64,000 nucleotides of DNA from contig NZ_JAJAVQ010000002.1 of the NCBI RefSeq assembly GCF_020531985.1, forward strand, positions 847,291-911,290, given 5' to 3'. The DNA is from Rheinheimera aquimaris (GTDB lineage: Bacteria > Pseudomonadota > Gammaproteobacteria > Enterobacterales > Alteromonadaceae). This document shows, piece by piece, positions 46,701 to 55,554 of the stretch. The notes beneath the pieces are model-generated. The model saw only the letters and a program-made list of their open reading frames with translations. It had not been told where the DNA came from and did no database searches. A program made the translations under genes and the position numbers. Positions within the stretch are counted from its first letter, which is position 1. Each line of letters starts with the position of its first letter.

Positions 46701-47073
46701 CGAATACACCACGTTTAGGATCATAACGATTCAGGCCGTTCAGGGTGCCTACCCAGAGCACGCCATGCTGGTCTACAACCAGGGACGTAATAAAGTTATC
46801 GCTGATAGTGGTGACATGTTCACCGGGCAAAAACACTTTTACATCAAAGCCGTCATAACGGTTTAAACCGTTCTGGGTGCCAATCCAGATATTGCCGTCA
46901 TGATCCTGCACCAAAGCGGTCACAGTATTTTGCGATAGTCCTTGCTGAATATCGAGCCGCGAGAAACGCGAGGTCGATTGCACTGATATTTGTGCGGACG
47001 CCGCCCAGGTTACAGTCAGCGTCAGCCACAGCACAGCATAAAGCGCAAGATGTTGTCTTACCTGGCAAAGCAT
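43759..47073 (-). CDS. Very large sensor histidine kinase with two-component beta-propeller sensor
   Basis: The 1104-residue protein has a signal or membrane segment at about 10-26. It then has a periplasmic propeller of repeated Reg_prop blades (about 35-660), for example ALVQDHDGNIWIGTQNGLNR and SLVVDQHGVLWVGTLNGLNR. A Y_Y_Y domain follows (about 690-760), then a membrane helix (about 765-790), HisKA with H876 in AHEVNTPLG, and HATPase with DNGSGISKDNLERIFDPFF and GGTGLGLHIVYN. It has no receiver domain and no adjacent response regulator, so its partner lies elsewhere. Propeller sensors often respond to sugars or extracellular polymers. Confidence 0.93.
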   Translation of the reverse strand: MLCQVRQHLALYAVLWLTLTVTWAASAQISVQSTSRFSRLDIQQGLSQNTVTALVQDHDGNIWIGTQNGLNRYDGFDVKVFLPGEHVTTISDNFITSLVVDQHGVLWVGTLNGLNRYDPKRGVFERFRPLPQRSSGNDMVLSLHLDQQNRLWVGTDRGIALWQDDSQALQLWYSGPSAQPQNITAISADTAGKLWFGTPQGLYRIDIASKTLLDTMAFPVEYASVLALYHDKAGRLWAGLEHKGLLLFEPEQQNWQSIELVNYDKDLISREIRSITMDDNADIWVGTQHGLNQLRLKQGKWQQHASFYHQRHNPTSLGSGKVVSVLADTQGSIWVGSWNGGVSRLNQANNLFSSITPDLPLMAAVRNPATITLAAWQDKLWAGTADGLFTLTAKQSGFVPAGDQQNSLTYYSALDRGSQWWFGHTLGISSLDKITGLGQPLPLPASVAKGPVRRMWADDQHVWLAIEQFGIVVMNHELNSVIAVHPLNRSVTFIRPLGQDKVLVGSYLGLSWFDRSSATLLFTHRPGITDDNSSPGMPTAPMDFITGTDNRYWLASNGSGLYEMLYTAEPAQARFVQYGEKQGLNNGQLKSIASDNQGNLWLSTAFGISVFTPSTEQFRNFGYRHGTLKRDYINASVSRLGDGSIVFGGMDGFTVFQPERVLKYQATPVAEPHIQSIQVNNTPLDPVAPLADAALAKILHAKHQLTVPAEGTRSIRLSYSTREFIETAQVQFQYRLDPLDSNWITQDPGKRTAGFERLPPGQYLFRLRAGVPQSPWSDEYQLAVRVLPLWWETWWARLLLLLLVVAVLAGLPTLRLRQLHKRQRQLAMLVEERTSALEESKNKAEQTLQQLASTMKELVRTEKMAVLGQLVAGVAHEVNTPLGVALTASSVVSEESRQLQQKLSSGNIRRQELDSFLQKLEQATRLLDSNLQRAAQLVANFKQVSVDRTADNQRRFKLALYLDELLESLSLMWKHRDITFDISCPPEIEMDSYPGSIGQVITNFTQNAVVHAFKDSASGKISISCRQLKDKVEIVFADNGSGISKDNLERIFDPFFTTNRHQGGTGLGLHIVYNLVTQKLRGSITVTSAPNEGTCFTLLLPLEV

Positions 47074-47272
47074 AGCTCAGATCCCTGGACACGATGTAGG
47101 AACGCCACTACATCTGTTGTAATAACCATAGTAGTACATCTGCCAACTGCCGACAGTGCAAGCAAAAATTTTGTTTTTATGCAGTTACTTATCAATCTGC
47201 GGCAGTGAAAGCAGCGTACCGCTGGCTGTTTTTAAAACACCGAACCTGGCACGTTACATAAGGGAGGTTAAC

Positions 47273-47310
47273 TGCACAGACTAAGTGAATAAATGCACCA
47301 AATAAGTGCG
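47273..47310 (+). promoter_or_regulatory. Tandem NtrC-type sites upstream of glnK
   Basis: TGCACCAAATAAGTGCG (47294-47310) resembles the NtrC consensus TGCACCAWWWTGGTGCA, keeping 13 of 17 positions. TGCACAGACTAAGTGAA (47273-47289) is a second, weaker copy 21 bp upstream, two helical turns away. They lie about 100-125 bases before the predicted transcription start, the distance expected of an enhancer. Confidence 0.7.
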
Positions 47311-47373
47311 TTTTTTGAGCGTAACGCCTTTCATGGTTGGTTAACTGCATGATTTTAAAGAATTTAAAAAAGT

Positions 47374-47389
47374 TGGCACAAGGCTTTCT
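47374..47389 (+). promoter_or_regulatory. Sigma-54 promoter of glnK-amtB
   Basis: TGGCAC-AAGGC-TTTCT matches the -24/-12 consensus TGGCAC-N5-TTGCW except that the G of TTGC is T. The -24 GG and -12 C are spaced correctly. The predicted start is near 47401, 34 bases before the glnK ATG. Nitrogen-limited expression is inferred. The 361-base gap 47074-47434 holds this and the NtrC sites. Confidence 0.72.
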
Positions 47390-47395
47390 TAATAA

Positions 47396-47773
<378 letters not shown>

Positions 47774-47785
47774 GGAGCTGTTATC

Positions 47786-49060
47786 ATGCAAGAGCAAATT
47801 TATCACTTACAGTATGCCATGGATACCTTCTACTTCCTGATGTGCGGGGTATTAGTTATGTGGATGGCGGCAGGTTTCTCGATGTTGGAAGCCGGCCTGG
47901 TGCGGGCGAAAAATACCACTGAAATTCTGACTAAAAACGTCGCGCTTTACTCTATTGCCTGCATCATGTATCTGGTGTGCGGTTACGCCTTTATGTACGG
48001 CGGCGAATATTTCCTAACAGGTATCGGCGCAGTCGATGTAGACGCCACGCTAACCAGTTTTGCCGAGCGTGAAGACGGCTTCACCGGTGGTGCTGTGTAT
48101 TCAACCGCTTCAGACTTTTTCTTCCAGGTGGTGTTTGTTGCAACCGCAATGTCCATTGTTTCAGGTGCTGTAGCTGAACGTATGAAGCTATGGGCCTTTC
48201 TGGCGTTCTCAGTCGTGATGACCGGTTTTATCTACCCGATGGAGGGTTCGTGGACCTGGGGTGGCAATGCGGTATTTGGCCTGTATTCACTGGGTGACGA
48301 CTTTGGTTTCTCTGACTTTGCCGGTTCTGGCATCGTGCATATGGCAGGTGCTGCGGCTGCATTGGCGGGTGTGTTACTGCTGGGCGCGCGTAAAGGTAAA
48401 TACAGCAAAGACGGCAAAGTCAGTGCTATCCCGGGCGCCAATATGCCAATGGCTACCTTGGGTACCTTAATTCTGTGGATGGGCTGGTTCGGTTTTAACG
48501 GCGGCTCAGTATTAAAACTGGGTGATATCAGCAACGCCAATGCTGTCGCTGTGGTGTTCTTAAATACCAATGCTGCAGCTGCGGCAGGCGCGATAGCGGC
48601 ACTGGCACTGTCAGTGATTTTATTTCGCAAAGCCGACTTAACTATGGCATTAAACGGTGCTCTGGCTGGCCTGGTCGCCATTACCGCTGAGCCTTCAACG
48701 CCTACTGCGCTGCAGTCCACGCTGTTCGGCGCCATCGCCGGTGTATTGGTTGTCGCGTCTATTATCGGTCTGGATAAACTGAAAATTGATGACCCGGTTG
48801 GTGCTATCTCTGTGCATGGCGTGGTGGGTCTGTTCGGTTTGTTACTGGTACCGCTGTCAAAAGAAGGCACCAGTTTTGTTGGTCAGCTGGTGGGTGCGGC
48901 AACCATCTTTGTCTGGGTTTTTGTTACCAGTCTGATTGTCTGGTACGTACTGAAACTGGTTATTGGTATTCGCGTTAGCGAAGAAGCTGAGTATGAAGGC
49001 GTTGACGCCTCAGAGTGTGGTATCGAAGCCTACCCTGAGTTCGTCGCGTCGGTAAAGTAA
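47786..49060 (+). CDS. amtB: Ammonium transporter
   Basis: The 424-residue polytopic inner membrane protein has eleven expected helices and the twin pore histidines (SGIVHMAGAAAAL and ISVHGVVGLFG). The ammonium signature region is DFAGSGIVHMAGAAAALAG, and the N-terminal FLMCGVLVMWMAAGFSMLEAGLVRAKNT is typical of Amt proteins. It moves ammonium into the cell and is regulated by GlnK docking on its cytoplasmic face. It lacks a long cleavable signal peptide. Confidence 0.95.
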   Translation: MQEQIYHLQYAMDTFYFLMCGVLVMWMAAGFSMLEAGLVRAKNTTEILTKNVALYSIACIMYLVCGYAFMYGGEYFLTGIGAVDVDATLTSFAEREDGFTGGAVYSTASDFFFQVVFVATAMSIVSGAVAERMKLWAFLAFSVVMTGFIYPMEGSWTWGGNAVFGLYSLGDDFGFSDFAGSGIVHMAGAAAALAGVLLLGARKGKYSKDGKVSAIPGANMPMATLGTLILWMGWFGFNGGSVLKLGDISNANAVAVVFLNTNAAAAAGAIAALALSVILFRKADLTMALNGALAGLVAITAEPSTPTALQSTLFGAIAGVLVVASIIGLDKLKIDDPVGAISVHGVVGLFGLLLVPLSKEGTSFVGQLVGAATIFVWVFVTSLIVWYVLKLVIGIRVSEEAEYEGVDASECGIEAYPEFVASVK

Positions 49061-49165
49061 GCAGCCTGGGAAGAGTTGGTGGAACTTCCCGGGAGCGAGT
49101 GAGCGAGGGTGAGGCAGTCAATGCCGCAGCCCACGCGAACTGAACGACCCCACCAAACTACGTCT
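49060..49165. repeat. Structured intergenic sequence after amtB
   Basis: The stretch after amtB has GGGAAG (from 49069) pairing with CTTCCC, and TTGGTGG near 49075 matching the complement of CCCACCAAA near 49150. It thus looks like an inverted-repeat element of about 95 bp with inner GAGTGAGCGAGGG repeats. It is not a coding region and differs from the elements at 34.8 and 39.7 kb. Its family is unknown. Confidence 0.45.
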
Positions 49166-49194
49166 ATCCTTGTCCTTTGTCTTTTTATCTGACA

Positions 49195-49223
49195 CCCCGT
49201 GCTAATTAGCGCGGGGTTTTTTT
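49195..49223 (+). terminator. Rho-independent terminator after glnK-amtB
   Basis: CCCCGTGCTAATTAGCGCGGGG (with one G-T pair) is followed by seven T residues. It lies 135 bases after amtB because the repeat element intervenes, and 22 bases before the convergent cydC. Confidence 0.9.
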
Positions 49224-49244
49224 ATGGCTGTAGCCCGATTGCTC

Positions 49245-50867
49245 TTAGTGCAGTTGCAGCAGCTGTGCCTGCGGTATATCAAGCCGCTGGTGGCTGACAA
49301 TAACTAAGATGCCGTTACGCTGGCGCTGCAGTAAAGCCTGCAATACTTGCTGTGTAGTGTCGGGGTCTAGCCCGGCAAAAGGCTCATCCAGTAACAGCAC
49401 CGGCCGGTTTGTCAGCAGTAAGCGCGCCAGGGCGATACGCCGGGCCTGGCCGCCTGATACCGCCGCGCCGTATTCCCCCAGTACGGTATCAAGCTGTTGC
49501 GGTTGGTTTTGCGCCCAATCATGCAGCGCGGTGTCTTTAAGCACCTGCCACAGCTGCGCATCACTGGCATCAGGCGCGCCAAGGCGCAGGTTTTGCGCCA
49601 GTGTCAGATCAAAAATATCGGCCTGCTGGCTTAAATAACCCAGCGTCTGGCCAAGCTGCCATTCGCTGTACGGCAAGCCGTTCAGCTGCAATGTGCCGGT
49701 TACCGCTAGCTGGTTGGCCAAGGCTTGCAGTAGCGTGGTTTTACCACTGCCGGAAGCGCCGCTTATCAGCAAAACGCTGCCGCTTTGCAATGTGAAACTG
49801 ACATTGTCCGGGCCATACAGCGCGCCGTTTTGCCGCGCTGATAACTGTATTGCGGTTAAGGTTAATACGCTCTCTGGTTCAGGTTTGCCACTTTGTGACT
49901 GCACGGTGCGCTTAGCCAGCTGATTTAACCGGTTGCGGGCCGCCAGGCTCATGCCCAGCGCAATAAAACTCTGACACAGTGGCAGCATCACTTCGTACAA
50001 CGCCCACAGCGCCAGGGCGGCAGCCAGCAGCAGCGGTACTGTCAGAGCCTGCGCTGCCAGCAGCTGCGCGCCCTGCCACAGCAGTAGCAGCAGGCTAAGT
50101 GCCAGTATGCTTTGCTGCAACAACGCACAGCGGCTACTAAGCTGCTGCTGCTGTCGCTGTAACTCTAGGCAGTGCTGATCCTGCGCGCTAAACTGGCGCG
50201 TTTTGTCCTGCCAGCGCTGCCAGATCAGCAGTGCCGGCAACATCGTTAAAGGCTCCAGTAGCAGGGTGCGGCGTAACGCAGCAGCGCTGGTTTCGTGCGC
50301 CGCCAGTTTGGTGGCGCGTTTAAAGGTCAGCAGCGGCACAAACAGCGCCAGCAGCAAGGGCAGGCCAGCGCTGTAAAGCAGCGCCGGTGCCAGTAAATAC
50401 CAGAACAACAGTAGCAGAGCGCTCAGGCTCAGAGCCCACAGCCAGGGCGCAATAACCTTTAATGGCAGCTGATCCAGTAAATCAATATCGGCCACCAGAC
50501 GCTGCAGTGTGTCGGCGGAATGGTGACCACTGCGGCTGTTTGCTAACGCATTAAAGGTTTTTACCCGTAGGTCTTTTAGCAGCCCAAGTGCTGCATAGTG
50601 CGAGGTTAAACGCTCGGCGTAGCGCCCGGCCGTGCGGCCGATGGCACACAGCCGGATAATCGCCGCCGGGCGAAAATAGTCAAAGCCATAGGCCGCAGCA
50701 CTGGCTAAACCCGCCAGCGCAGCCGCGCTGATAAACCAGCCGGACAATGCCAGCAGTGTAATGGCGCATAACAGCGTGACAGCACCGAGCAGCAGTGCCA
50801 ACAGCCAGCTGCTGCGGCGGCTGGTTAGCAGGGTACGTAAGCGGACAACCGGCTCAGGCGCTGACAT
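49245..50867 (-). CDS. cydC: Heterodimeric ABC exporter subunit CydC
   Basis: The 540-residue protein has six membrane helices and an ATPase domain: Walker A GASGSGKTTL, Q-loop SQQADIFDLT, signature VSGGQARRIAL and Walker B VLLLDEPFAGLD. With CydD it exports cysteine or glutathione, or heme-related thiols, to the periplasm and is needed for assembly of cytochrome bd. I chose the ATG at 50867 (MSAPEPVVRLRTLL); a start nine codons earlier is possible. It overlaps the cydD stop by 14 bases. Confidence 0.93.
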   Translation of the reverse strand: MSAPEPVVRLRTLLTSRRSSWLLALLLGAVTLLCAITLLALSGWFISAAALAGLASAAAYGFDYFRPAAIIRLCAIGRTAGRYAERLTSHYAALGLLKDLRVKTFNALANSRSGHHSADTLQRLVADIDLLDQLPLKVIAPWLWALSLSALLLLFWYLLAPALLYSAGLPLLLALFVPLLTFKRATKLAAHETSAAALRRTLLLEPLTMLPALLIWQRWQDKTRQFSAQDQHCLELQRQQQQLSSRCALLQQSILALSLLLLLWQGAQLLAAQALTVPLLLAAALALWALYEVMLPLCQSFIALGMSLAARNRLNQLAKRTVQSQSGKPEPESVLTLTAIQLSARQNGALYGPDNVSFTLQSGSVLLISGASGSGKTTLLQALANQLAVTGTLQLNGLPYSEWQLGQTLGYLSQQADIFDLTLAQNLRLGAPDASDAQLWQVLKDTALHDWAQNQPQQLDTVLGEYGAAVSGGQARRIALARLLLTNRPVLLLDEPFAGLDPDTTQQVLQALLQRQRNGILVIVSHQRLDIPQAQLLQLH

Positions 50868-52614
50868 GCTGTGAACTCTCGTTAAGGCTGGCACTGGGTG
50901 CCGGTAACTTTACTACCTGATCAAGCCAGTCCAGGCCATGCAGCTGATGGCTGACAATAATCAGGCTTTTACCCTGGCTCAGCTTGCCGATTAACTGGTG
51001 CAGCCTGTAAGCGGTGGCGCCATCGAGGTGTGCTGTCGGCTCGTCCAGCAGCCAGAGTTTGGTATCCTGCAATAACAGTTGTGCCAGCGCCAGACGCTGC
51101 AACTGACCACCGGACAAACCCAGCCCGCGCTCACCCAGCTGCGTCTCTAACCCCAGCGGAAGTTGGCGCACCAGCGGCCACAGCTCAACCTGTTGCAGAA
51201 TGTCGATAAGTTGCTGATCGCTGGCTGTGGGGGCAGCCAAACGCAGGTTATCAACAATAGACGCTGCGGCAATACTGCTGTGCTGCGCCATATAGCCCAG
51301 TTGCTGCTGCCAGTGATTACGCTCAAGCTGCAGCAAGGGGTGCTGATTAACCATAATGCTGCCCTGATAGGGCACAAAACCCAGTAGCGCATGTAACAGG
51401 CTGGACTTACCGGTTCCGCTTGGGCCTTGCAGCGCCACACGGCTGCCGGCAGCTACTGAAAAACTCAGTGGTGCCAGGCGCTGGCGGTTGTCATCGCCGC
51501 TGATTTGCAGCTGCTCAACGCTTAACTGCGGGGCACTTTGCAGTGTTAGTTGCTGCGTGCCCGGGTGTTGCCAGCTCTGGCTGTGCAGCACGGGTGTCAA
51601 TTCGCTGATAGCGGCTTCGGCCTGTGCTTTAGCATGATAATCAGTGCCAAGCTGGCGCAGAGGCGCATAAAACTCCGGTGCCAGCAGCAGAATAAACAGC
51701 GCGCCCTGGTAAGCTACCGGGATCTCACCTTTGGCCCAGGGCAAAATACCCAGTAAGCCCAGCCCAAGATAAAGCGCCAGCAGGGCAATCGCCAGCGCCG
51801 AGAAAAACTCCAGCACGGCAGTGGATAAAAACGCCAGCTTTAACACCTGCATACTGCTGTCACGGTAGTGCCCGGCCGCATTGGCTACTGTCGCGCTGGC
51901 CCGTTCGGTGGCCTGCAGCTGTTGCAATGTTGGCATGCCGCGCACCAAATCGAGAAAACGGCCACTCATGCGACTGAGTTTTTGCAACTGACGCTGACTG
52001 GCGGCAGCTGCGGCATTACCGAGTAAAATCATAAATACCGGCACTAAGGGCGCGGTGATAAGCAGAATAACCGCTGCCAATGGGCTGTAAAAAAAGGTGG
52101 CGGTAACCAGCAATAACGGTGTGATCAACACCAGATAACGCTGTACATAATAACGGCTGATAAAGCCATCCAGCGCATCTACTTGCTCCAGTACCGCACT
52201 GCTTAAGCTACCATCACTGCCATACCGGCTCTTGCCCGGCCCGGCTTGCGCCAGTTTATCCAGCAAAGTGGCGCGAAGGTTAAGGCGTACCTGCTGACTG
52301 GCACGCAGGCTTAGCTGCTCGCGGCCATATTGTAATAACGGCCGCCCCAACAGGCACAGCGCCAGCCAGGGCAACACTGTCGTTAAAAGTGCCACAGCGT
52401 CAGTCGTGCTGATAGCAGACAGCTGGCTGTCGGTCAGCCAGCGGGCAAATAGCACTGATAGCAGATAACTTTGCAGAATGAACAGTAGGCAGGCTGCCAC
52501 AGCCAGTGCCAGAGCAGCAAACAACTTAGGCTGCTCTGGCCGCAATAGCTGCATCAGCTGTGCATTGGCAGGGTTTGAACTACTCAGCGTCGTTTTCCTC
52601 GCCTTCGTAGCCAT
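50854..52614 (-). CDS. cydD: Heterodimeric ABC exporter subunit CydD
   Basis: The 586-residue protein has a six-helix membrane domain and an ATPase domain with Walker A GPSGTGKSSL, Q-loop YMAQHSSIAAAS, signature LSGGQLQRLAL and Walker B LWLLDEPTAHLD. It is the partner of CydC. The start ATG lies inside the end of the small cydX gene (34-base overlap), preceded by GGAG. The order cydA-cydB-cydX-cydD-cydC places all assembly functions in one operon, whereas in E. coli cydDC are elsewhere. Confidence 0.94.
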   Translation of the reverse strand: MATKARKTTLSSSNPANAQLMQLLRPEQPKLFAALALAVAACLLFILQSYLLSVLFARWLTDSQLSAISTTDAVALLTTVLPWLALCLLGRPLLQYGREQLSLRASQQVRLNLRATLLDKLAQAGPGKSRYGSDGSLSSAVLEQVDALDGFISRYYVQRYLVLITPLLLVTATFFYSPLAAVILLITAPLVPVFMILLGNAAAAASQRQLQKLSRMSGRFLDLVRGMPTLQQLQATERASATVANAAGHYRDSSMQVLKLAFLSTAVLEFFSALAIALLALYLGLGLLGILPWAKGEIPVAYQGALFILLLAPEFYAPLRQLGTDYHAKAQAEAAISELTPVLHSQSWQHPGTQQLTLQSAPQLSVEQLQISGDDNRQRLAPLSFSVAAGSRVALQGPSGTGKSSLLHALLGFVPYQGSIMVNQHPLLQLERNHWQQQLGYMAQHSSIAAASIVDNLRLAAPTASDQQLIDILQQVELWPLVRQLPLGLETQLGERGLGLSGGQLQRLALAQLLLQDTKLWLLDEPTAHLDGATAYRLHQLIGKLSQGKSLIIVSHQLHGLDWLDQVVKLPAPSASLNESSQHVSA

Positions 52615-52693
52615 TTAACTCCAGCCACATGGCATTGATAATGCCAAATGAACAGGCCAGTAATACCCCTAAAATCCAGGCAAAATACCACAT
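52580..52693 (-). CDS. cydX: Cytochrome bd-I small subunit CydX
   Basis: This 37-residue single-helix protein reads MWYFAWILGVLLACSFGI at the start and ends NGYEGEENDAE. The sequence MWYFAWxLG...NAMWLE is the CydX signature; E. coli CydX is also 37 residues. It supports activity and stability of the CydAB oxidase. It lies 24 bases after cydB and its last 35 bases overlap the cydD start. It is too short for simple ORF calling and easy to miss. Confidence 0.95.
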   Translation of the reverse strand: MWYFAWILGVLLACSFGIINAMWLELNGYEGEENDAE

Positions 52694-52717
52694 AATTGGC
52701 TCCTTCTTTATCGGTTA

Positions 52718-53854
52718 TCAGTACAACGAATGGCTGTTATCGCGTATGTGCTGCTCGTTTAAGCGGCCACGCATGACGAAATAACTCCAGGCGGTGTAAG
52801 CCAGAATAAGCGGCACAAATATGCAGGCCACCACAAACATGATCATCAGAGTGGTTTCACTGGCGGTTGCATCCCACATCGTCAGGCTGTGTGCCGGTAC
52901 TGAGCTTGATGGCATCACAAACGGGAACATACTGACACCGGCGGTTAAAATCACCATCGCCATCGCAAGCGCCGAGCTGACAAAGGCCAATACATGGCGA
53001 CGGCCTTTACTTGCCAGCGCACACAGTGCAAAGCCGGCTATGCCAAGCGCGGGTACCAGCCATAGCAGCGGCCATTTGCCATAGTTGCTAAACCAGGCAG
53101 CACTAACCATTGCCACGGTTTTCTCTGTTGTGCGGTTAGCGCCATTAGTATCAATGATGCTGTTTATTACATAACCGTCGATACCCATGTACAGCCAGAC
53201 ACCGGCTAGTACAAACACCACAGCACATAGCAGCGAGGTTAAGGTTGCCAGCTTTTCACTGCGCTGTTTTAAACCACCTTCGGTTTTCAGTTGCAGGTAA
53301 GTTGCACCGTGATTCACGAACATCAGCAGGCTTAACACCCCGGCCAGCAGTGCGAACGGATTCAGTAGCGCCCAGAAGCTGCCGGTGTAATGCAGGCGTA
53401 GTATATCGTCAAAGTGAAACGGCACACCTTGCAGCAGGTTACCAAAGGCCACACCGAAAATCAGTGCCGGTATCGCCGAGCCGGCTGTTAAGGCCCAGTC
53501 CCAGCGGCTGCGCCAGGTTTCACTGTCTATTTTTGCGCGGTATTCAAAGCCGATAGGCCGTAAGAACAGTGCAAACAACGTCAGCATCAGTGCCAGGTAA
53601 AACCCACTAAACGATGCGGCATAAACGGTAGGCCAGGCAGCAAACAGCGCGCCGCCGGCGGTGATCAGCCACACCTGGTTACCATCCCAGTGCGGCGCTA
53701 TAGCGTTGATCATCACCCGGCGCTCATCGTTGCTGTTGCCTATCACTTTGAGCAGCGCAGCAACGCCCATATCAAAACCGTCGGTGACAGCAAAACCAAT
53801 CAGTAATACACCAATTAACAGCCACCAGATAAAACGCAGTGCTTCGTAATCCAT
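52718..53854 (-). CDS. cydB: Cytochrome bd ubiquinol oxidase subunit II
   Basis: The 378-residue integral membrane protein matches E. coli CydB in length and starts MDYEALRFIWWLLIGVLLIGFAVTDGFDMG. Conserved motifs are HWDGNQVWLITAGGALFAAWPTVYA and LRPIGFEYR. With CydA it forms the quinol oxidase that reduces O2 without pumping protons. It begins one base after the cydA stop region, in operon. Confidence 0.95.
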   Translation of the reverse strand: MDYEALRFIWWLLIGVLLIGFAVTDGFDMGVAALLKVIGNSNDERRVMINAIAPHWDGNQVWLITAGGALFAAWPTVYAASFSGFYLALMLTLFALFLRPIGFEYRAKIDSETWRSRWDWALTAGSAIPALIFGVAFGNLLQGVPFHFDDILRLHYTGSFWALLNPFALLAGVLSLLMFVNHGATYLQLKTEGGLKQRSEKLATLTSLLCAVVFVLAGVWLYMGIDGYVINSIIDTNGANRTTEKTVAMVSAAWFSNYGKWPLLWLVPALGIAGFALCALASKGRRHVLAFVSSALAMAMVILTAGVSMFPFVMPSSSVPAHSLTMWDATASETTLMIMFVVACIFVPLILAYTAWSYFVMRGRLNEQHIRDNSHSLY

Positions 53855-53855
53855 G

Positions 53856-55421
53856 TTATGCCTCCTTCGCGCCAGCAGGGGTTTCTAAGTCGTATTTACC
53901 GGTATGCAGGCTGGAGGGGCCGAGCCTGGCGTACTTGGTCATTAACCACATTTCAATGATCACAAAGATGGTATACAGCACCACTATAGTGCCTAAGCTG
54001 ATCCAGATGTCGGTGACAGTCAGCTGTGACACCGCCATATGGGTTGGCAGAATTTCACCTATCGCCCAGGGCTGACGGCCATATTCAGCAACAAACCAGC
54101 CGGCTTCACTGGCCAGCCAGGGCAAGGGCAGGCTAAACAACGCAAATTTGAGCAGCCATTTAGGTTTTTGTACTGTGCGCCGCGCGCTGTGCCAGAACGC
54201 CAGCGTAAACAGTATTAACATCGATACACCACAGGCCACCATCAGGCGGAAACTCCAAAACAGCGGGCCGACAGCAGGAATAGAGTCTTCCACTGCCTGG
54301 GCAATCTGCTCGTTGGTCGCGTTGGCAACGTCGTCAGTGTAGGCTGTCAGTAACATGCCGTAACCCAAATCGTCGCTTACCTCATTAAAACGCTCGACTG
54401 TGGCAGGCGACTTATCGCCACCACGGTATTGCTGCAGCAACACATAGGCTTCCTGACCGCGGATAATGCGCTCTAGATGTTGCTTTTTCAGATCGGATAA
54501 ACCGGTAACTTCTTCGTCCAGAGAACGGGTGGCTATCAGCCCCAGTACCGCCGGTATTTTTAACGCATAGTTGGTCTTTTCTGCTTCGCGGTCAGGGATA
54601 CCAAACACCGTAAAAGCAGCCGGTGCCGGATGGGTATGCCACTCGGCTTCAACCGCGGCCAGTTTGACTTTTTGCACATCGCCAAGCTCGTAACCGGATT
54701 CATCGCCCAGCACGATAACAGACAAGGCGCTGGCCAGGCCAAAAGCCGATGCAATAGCAAAGCTGCGCCGGGCAAAGGCTAGGTCGCGGCCTTTTAGCAA
54801 ATACCAGCTGGATATGGCCAGTACGAAAATGGCGCCGGTGACATAGCCAGCTGATACGGTGTGGACAAATTTCACCTGTGCTACCGGGTTAAGCAGTACA
54901 TCAGCAAAGCTGGTCAGCTCCATACGCATGGTATCGACATTAAACACTGAGCCGACAGGGTGTTGCATCCAGCCATTGGCGATCAGGATCCACAGCGCAG
55001 ACAGGTTAGTCGCCAGTGCCATCAGCCAGGTGACCGCTAAGTGTTTTTCTTTACTTAAGCGGTCCCAGCCAAAAAAGAACAGGCCAAACAGCGTTGATTC
55101 AAGAAAGAACGCCATCAGGGCTTCAATCGCCAGCGGTGCGCCAAAAATATCGCCGACATAATGCGAATAGTAAGACCAGTTGGTGCCAAACTGGAACTCC
55201 ATCGCAATGCCGGTGGTAACCCCCAGCGCAAAGTTAATACCAAACAACTTACCCCAGAACTTGGTCATGTCGCGGTAAATGGTTTTACCGGTCATTACAT
55301 AAACCGATTCCATAATGGCCAGCAAAAATGATAAGCCAAGGGTAAGAGGAACAAACAGGAAGTGGATCATTGCCGTAAAGGCGAACTGAAGTCGGGACAG
55401 GTCTACAATATCCATCTGCAT
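53856..55421 (-). CDS. cydA: Cytochrome bd ubiquinol oxidase subunit I
   Basis: The 521-residue protein carries the three hemes. The heme b595 ligand His is in [18 protein letters not shown] near the N-terminus, the quinol-binding Q-loop begins near residue 250 and the length (E. coli 522) implies the long Q-loop type. [18 protein letters not shown] is the conserved GRQPW motif. It is the first gene of cydABX-DC; the 133 bases upstream show no site I trust for FNR or ArcA. Confidence 0.95.
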   Translation of the reverse strand: MQMDIVDLSRLQFAFTAMIHFLFVPLTLGLSFLLAIMESVYVMTGKTIYRDMTKFWGKLFGINFALGVTTGIAMEFQFGTNWSYYSHYVGDIFGAPLAIEALMAFFLESTLFGLFFFGWDRLSKEKHLAVTWLMALATNLSALWILIANGWMQHPVGSVFNVDTMRMELTSFADVLLNPVAQVKFVHTVSAGYVTGAIFVLAISSWYLLKGRDLAFARRSFAIASAFGLASALSVIVLGDESGYELGDVQKVKLAAVEAEWHTHPAPAAFTVFGIPDREAEKTNYALKIPAVLGLIATRSLDEEVTGLSDLKKQHLERIIRGQEAYVLLQQYRGGDKSPATVERFNEVSDDLGYGMLLTAYTDDVANATNEQIAQAVEDSIPAVGPLFWSFRLMVACGVSMLILFTLAFWHSARRTVQKPKWLLKFALFSLPLPWLASEAGWFVAEYGRQPWAIGEILPTHMAVSQLTVTDIWISLGTIVVLYTIFVIIEMWLMTKYARLGPSSLHTGKYDLETPAGAKEA

Positions 55422-55554
55422 ACTCCGCGTGCGCAGGTTAATGGGAAGCTGTACCTACAAAGTAGTACAGTGATACCACTATACAAGCTAACGCGGTAAA
55501 CACTTATGCGCTGGATCAAGCTTTTACCGCATTATATTAGCGGTTTTGCAAGTA

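Noticed and set aside
48232..48870. 212-codon antisense frame within amtB
   Set aside because: amtB is certain on the plus strand, and the antisense frame shows only inverted membrane-codon composition.
55422..55554. FNR box in the cydA upstream region (TTGATCCAGCGCA on the minus strand)
   Set aside because: Only one half-site matches TTGAT; the second half lacks ATCAA, so I did not annotate it.
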